Positions 60,797-64,000 of a DNA stretch of 64,000 nt are shown here, one piece after another. Below the pieces are notes generated by a model. That model ran no database searches. It was not told the origin of the DNA and saw only the letters and a program-made list of their open reading frames with translations. This stretch comes from F1-120-MAGs118 sp013360535. Its GTDB lineage: Bacteria; Planctomycetota; UBA1135; GCA-002686595. Location: positions 35,085-99,084 of the forward strand of contig JAPKHC010000015.1 in assembly GCA_026647215.1 (NCBI GenBank), written 5' to 3'. Within the stretch, counting starts at the first letter, position 1. Each line of letters begins with the position of its first letter. Made by a program: the position numbers and the translations under genes.

Positions 60797-62410
60797 ATGT
60801 CGCGTCCTCTTGCCCTCGTCCTCGCGCTCGCTTCGGCCTCCTGCGTCTGTGTCCCCTCCGAACCCCTGCACGACATCGTCATCTACGGTGGCACTTCCGG
60901 CGGCGTCATCGCGGCCGTCGCCGCGGCGCGCGCGGGGCGTTCGGTCGTGCTCGTCGAGCCCTCGCAGCATGTCGGCGGCATGACGAGCGCGGGCCTCGGC
61001 GCGACCGACATCGGCAACAAGCGCGCGATCGGCGGCATGGCGCGCGAGTTCTACCGTGCGCTGCGGCGCCACTACGACGACCCGGCCGCGTGGACGCACG
61101 AGCGCCGTGCCGAGTACCGCGGCATCGGCCTGAAGGAAGGCGAGGACACAATGTGGGCCTTCGAGCCGCACGTGGCCGAGCGGCTGTTCGAGGAACTGCT
61201 CGTCGGAGCCGCGGTTCGTGTCGAGCGCGGAGCGCGGCTCGACCTCGAGCGTGGCGTCGAGAAGGACGGCACGCGCATCCTGTCGATCGCGAGCGAGGAC
61301 GGACGGCGCTTCCGCGGCCGCATCTTCATCGATGCGAGCTACGAAGGCGATCTGCTCGCGCTCGCCGGCGCCAGTTTCCATGTGGGCCGCGAGGCCAACT
61401 CGACCTACGGCGAGACGCTCAACGGCGTGCAAGTCGCCAACGCCACCAAACATCAGTTCAAGGTGCGCGTCGATCCCTACGTCACGCCCGGCAGACCAGA
61501 AAGTGGCCTTTTGCCCGGCATTTCCGCCGAACAGCCCGGCCCCGACGGCTCCGAGGACGCGCGTGTGCAGGCCTACTGCTTCCGCCTGTGCGCGACGGAT
61601 CTGCCCGAGAACCGCCTGCCGTGGCCCAAGCCCGCCGACTACGACGAGCGCCGCTACGAGCTGCTCCTGCGAAACCTCGAGGCCGGCGACTCGCTCGCCC
61701 CGTGGCATCCGCTCGGCATGCCCAACCGCAAGACCGACTCGAACAACAACGGCGCCGTGTCGACCGACCACATCGGCGCCAACTGGGACTACGCGACGGC
61801 GAGCTGGAGCGAGCGCGACGCCATCGTCGCGGACCACGAGAGCTGGCAGAAGGGCCTGCTGTGGACGCTCGCGAACTCGCCGCGCGTGCCCGCGCCGATC
61901 GCCGAGCATTTCGCGAGCTTCGGCCTGTGCAAGGACGAGTTCGTCGCCACCGGCGGCTGGCCCCACGCGCTCTACATCCGCGAGGCTCGCCGCCTCGTCG
62001 GCGAGACCGTGATGACCGAGCACCACTGCCGCGGGACCCACAAGGTCGCGCGCCCCGTCGGCCTCGCGGCCTACACGATGGACTCACACAACGTGCAGCG
62101 TCACGTCGACTCGACTGGCGCCGTCCGCAACGAAGGCGACGTGCAGGTCGGCGGATTTCCGCCTTACGGCATCGACTACGGCGCTCTGCTCTCCAAGCGC
62201 GACGAGTGCTCGAACCTGCTCGTCCCCGTGTGCCTCTCCGCCTCGCACATCGCCTACGGCTCGATCCGCATGGAGCCCGTGTTCATGGTCCTTGGGCAAA
62301 GCTGCGCGCTCGCGGCCAACCTCGCGCTCGAACGCTCCATCGACCTGCACGACCTCGACTACGCCGAGCTGCGCTCGCGCCTCGTCGCCGCCGGTCAGGT
62401 TCTTCAGTGA
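60797..62410 (+). CDS. Secreted FAD-dependent oxidoreductase (FAD_oxidored family)
   Basis: 537 residues. The N-terminus MSRPLALVLALASASCVC is a lipoprotein signal with Cys16 as a likely lipid anchor. The Rossmann FAD motif IYGGTSGGVIAAVAAARAGR (~32-51) is followed by VVLVEPSQHVGGMTSAGLG (second dinucleotide contact). Later blocks include IFIDASYEGDLLALAGASFH, NNNGAVSTDHIGANW, and the C-terminal substrate region YGIDYGALLSKRDECSNLLV, as in xanthan-lyase-like members of the FAD_oxidored family. These enzymes are common in planctomycetes and bind carbohydrates; the reaction is unknown. A hairpin follows at 62429. Confidence 0.88.
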   Translation: MSRPLALVLALASASCVCVPSEPLHDIVIYGGTSGGVIAAVAAARAGRSVVLVEPSQHVGGMTSAGLGATDIGNKRAIGGMAREFYRALRRHYDDPAAWTHERRAEYRGIGLKEGEDTMWAFEPHVAERLFEELLVGAAVRVERGARLDLERGVEKDGTRILSIASEDGRRFRGRIFIDASYEGDLLALAGASFHVGREANSTYGETLNGVQVANATKHQFKVRVDPYVTPGRPESGLLPGISAEQPGPDGSEDARVQAYCFRLCATDLPENRLPWPKPADYDERRYELLLRNLEAGDSLAPWHPLGMPNRKTDSNNNGAVSTDHIGANWDYATASWSERDAIVADHESWQKGLLWTLANSPRVPAPIAEHFASFGLCKDEFVATGGWPHALYIREARRLVGETVMTEHHCRGTHKVARPVGLAAYTMDSHNVQRHVDSTGAVRNEGDVQVGGFPPYGIDYGALLSKRDECSNLLVPVCLSASHIAYGSIRMEPVFMVLGQSCALAANLALERSIDLHDLDYAELRSRLVAAGQVLQ

Positions 62411-62428
62411 CGCCGATCCGATGACAAG

Positions 62429-62458
62429 GGCCGGCCACCGCGCACGGTGACCGGCCCC
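62429..62458 (+). terminator. Hairpin after the FAD enzyme gene
   Basis: GGGCCGG(C)CACCG (62429-62441) pairs with CGGTG(A)CCGGCCC (62446-62458) around a 4-base loop, with one mismatch pair. It begins 19 bases past the stop and lies 57 bases before the convergent gene's stop. Confidence 0.65.
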
Positions 62459-62514
62459 GAGCGGTTCAAGCGGTCAGCGTGATCCGTCTGGAGTGGTTGA
62501 CATGCCCACCCACA

Positions 62515-63756
62515 TCAAGGCAGCAGCGTGAACTTGAGCGCGTTCGAGAGTGACCAGTGGTGCGGGGGCGCGAAACCGCTGTCGCGGCCGAGCCACTGGA
62601 CGTGCACGTCGAGACCGGGCGGCAGCGAGGTGTGGGTCCACAGCCACGCATTGAAGTCGCGCGACCATACGCCGCTGCAGTCGCTCATCGCCGGGAGCGG
62701 GCCACCAGAGTTCATGGGCCCCGTGCGCTGCCACGGCGTCTGCACGCAAAGGGTGCCGCCCCCGAACGGCGTCGCCGCCGGCCCCTGAACGCCATACACG
62801 AGCATCCCGCTCGACTGGCTCCCGACGCTCGTCGCCGAGATCGTGAACCCGAACTCCGCACTCGCGCTCGGATACCCCGTCGCCGCAATGGTCGGCGAGC
62901 ACCCCAGCGAGTTCACCTTCGCCGTGCAGTACGTCGACTTCGTCACGCCGGGGCCGAAGGCGAGGCCGTAGTAGCTAGTGTAGGCCTGCATGGAGTACTG
63001 AAGGTCGCAGACGTAGGTCGTCGACATCGACCCAGTGTCGATGAGATACAGCTCGTACCTTCGGACAGAGCTGGACACGAACTCGTGGACAAGTCCCCAG
63101 AGTCGATCCTGCGAATCGAACGCGATGTCCATGAGGCTGCCGCCCGCCGGGAAATTCACCGGCCCGATCGGCACGACTGAAGCGGTGGTCAAGCTGACGA
63201 CGTACCCGTGCCCGGAGATCCCGTAGCAGGTTCCAGTTGAGTCGATTGCGATCTTCGTGATTACTTCGTTGTTGACCAGACCAACGAAGCTGCCCACGAC
63301 GGCCCATTCCCCGTCAATAGGGTCTACCGTCAGCAGTCGACGAGGGAAAGGAGACGTATTCGTGTATTCGGCCGCGTAGACCAAGCCGCTCGGTCGATGG
63401 AATTCGACTCCCGGTTGTGCAGCACCGATCAACGGACTCGAGGCAATGGGACCGACTCTCCCAGTCGCAAGATTCGTGGCGTAGAGCCAATACAACCCGT
63501 TCGGATTTGCAGGCCCTTGGCCATATCCCAAGAGCCGAGAACCGTCGTGGGTGAGGCTGACTGGAGTTTGGACGTACCACGGCGGTCCAGGCGACAGCAG
63601 GGCGCTCAGCTCTGCGCCGGTAGCTGGATCCACGCCAACCAGAGTGGTGCCTGCAAAGTCCTTGCGAACCACATAGGCGATGTCCTGCCCTACGCGTGCA
63701 ATGGCGGTCCCGGCCAGCAGGCACGGCGCGAGGAGGAAGGTCCTGACGTCTCTCAT
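62515..63756 (-). CDS. Secreted propeller-like protein with the shared Cys-rich C-terminal domain
   Basis: 413 residues with signal peptide MRDVRTFLLAPCLLAGTAIA. Residues ~30-265 contain strand-rich repeats (TLVGVDPATGAELSALL, LLTVDPIDGEWAVVGSFVG, IAIDSTGTCYGISGHGYVV) as in NHL/lactonase-like propellers. Residues ~273-413 carry the domain also found at 1-662, 952-3543 and 29069-31264: YCTAKVNSLGCSPTI, GGTLCVQTPWQRT, DCSG, VQWLGRD. The 5' two-thirds (about 63000-63750) is clearly lower in GC and has different codon choice from neighbours. It is followed upstream by an IS66 remnant. Function unknown. Confidence 0.82.
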   Translation of the reverse strand: MRDVRTFLLAPCLLAGTAIARVGQDIAYVVRKDFAGTTLVGVDPATGAELSALLSPGPPWYVQTPVSLTHDGSRLLGYGQGPANPNGLYWLYATNLATGRVGPIASSPLIGAAQPGVEFHRPSGLVYAAEYTNTSPFPRRLLTVDPIDGEWAVVGSFVGLVNNEVITKIAIDSTGTCYGISGHGYVVSLTTASVVPIGPVNFPAGGSLMDIAFDSQDRLWGLVHEFVSSSVRRYELYLIDTGSMSTTYVCDLQYSMQAYTSYYGLAFGPGVTKSTYCTAKVNSLGCSPTIAATGYPSASAEFGFTISATSVGSQSSGMLVYGVQGPAATPFGGGTLCVQTPWQRTGPMNSGGPLPAMSDCSGVWSRDFNAWLWTHTSLPPGLDVHVQWLGRDSGFAPPHHWSLSNALKFTLLP

Positions 63757-63820
63757 GTAACCGTTCGGCGATCCGCACCCCGCGAGGCTCTTGACGCGGC
63801 CGCCTGACCGCTGACTCGGC

Positions 63821-64000
63821 CTACTTCGCCAGCAGGCGTTCGACGATGCTCGCGCGGTGGGCTTCCACGACGGGAGCCCACTTGGCCTTCCAGCCGTAGG
63901 GCGTGAGCTCGCGCACGTCGGAGACCTTGCCGATGCGCAGGAGCACGTCGCGCAGGTAGGTGCGCGGGTCGACGTCGTGTTCCTTGCACGTCGCGATCAG
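63821..64000 (-). mobile_element. IS66-family transposase, C-terminal end (partial)
   Basis: 59 codons are open from the window edge to TAG at 63821 on the minus strand. LIATCKEHDVDPRTYLRDVL, then ELTPYGWKAKW, matches the C-terminal element of IS66 transposases (typically T-x-K-x-x-G-x-D/N-P-x-x-YL-x-x-VL). The rest lies beyond the window, so insertion-sequence ends and any target duplication cannot be checked. An adjacent low-GC gene suggests this end of the window is a transferred or rearranged patch. Confidence 0.7.

Overview
The window is GC-rich, densely coded bacterial DNA (roughly 70 % GC by eye) and most likely comes from the phylum Planctomycetota. The main evidence is an adjacent pair of a cytochrome-like/DUF1549/DUF1553 protein and a Tat-exported DUF1501 protein (32.6-37.6 kb). 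Supporting signs are a sialate O-acetylesterase carrying two DUF1080 domains, a lipoprotein sulfatase, an ECF sigma factor fused to a membrane anchor and Ig-like domains, a twin-arginine Gfo/Idh oxidoreductase, and four secreted proteins sharing one Cys-rich C-terminal domain. I found no rRNA, tRNA, CRISPR array or replication origin.

Layout. 0-3.6 kb: two tandem paralogous secreted repeat proteins, the first cut by the window edge, each followed by a similar hairpin. 3.6-6.7 kb: membrane-anchored ECF sigma factor and a divergent lipoprotein. 6.8-9.8 kb: three-gene proton-translocating transhydrogenase (pntAA-pntAB-pntB). 9.8-15 kb: methyltransferase, DUF5063 protein, a truncated HD-domain gene coupled to a MORN/toroid protein, and a CBS protein with a histone-H1-like tail. 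15.2-18.3 kb: histidine kinase plus NtrC-type regulator, followed by a striking 166-bp inverted-repeat element. 18.5-28.9 kb: mgtE with an unusual leader, glutaredoxin, oxidoreductase, class-C beta-lactamase-like hydrolase, a second CBS protein, enoyl-CoA hydratase family protein, MFS carrier and small proteins. 29-32.6 kb: secreted zinc metalloprotease and FHA-phosphatase. 32.6-40 kb: DUF1553/DUF1501 pair, coiled-coil protein, sulfatase.

40.1-49.5 kb is a complete arginine operon: argR-argG-X-argC-argD-argF'-argB-argE-argH. Most junctions are 4-nt stop/start overlaps. It uses an acylornithine carbamoyltransferase instead of the ordinary ornithine enzyme, so the acyl group is kept through to acylcitrulline. 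The specificity residue looks succinyl-type. No N-acylglutamate synthase is present, but gene X, a P-loop protein resembling the DUF1611/DgcN acyltransferase layout, sits between argG and argC. It is my best candidate for an undescribed function in this window.

49.5-64 kb: M48 peptidase, small protein, a SenB-like selenosugar synthase gene interrupted by a single in-frame TGA and coupled to moaA, SASA-DUF1080 protein, a sodium symporter with a 34-residue MetS-type subunit and a class-I amidotransferase, Sua5, a thioesterase, an FAD enzyme, a fourth protein with the shared C-terminal domain, and the end of an IS66 transposase running off the window.
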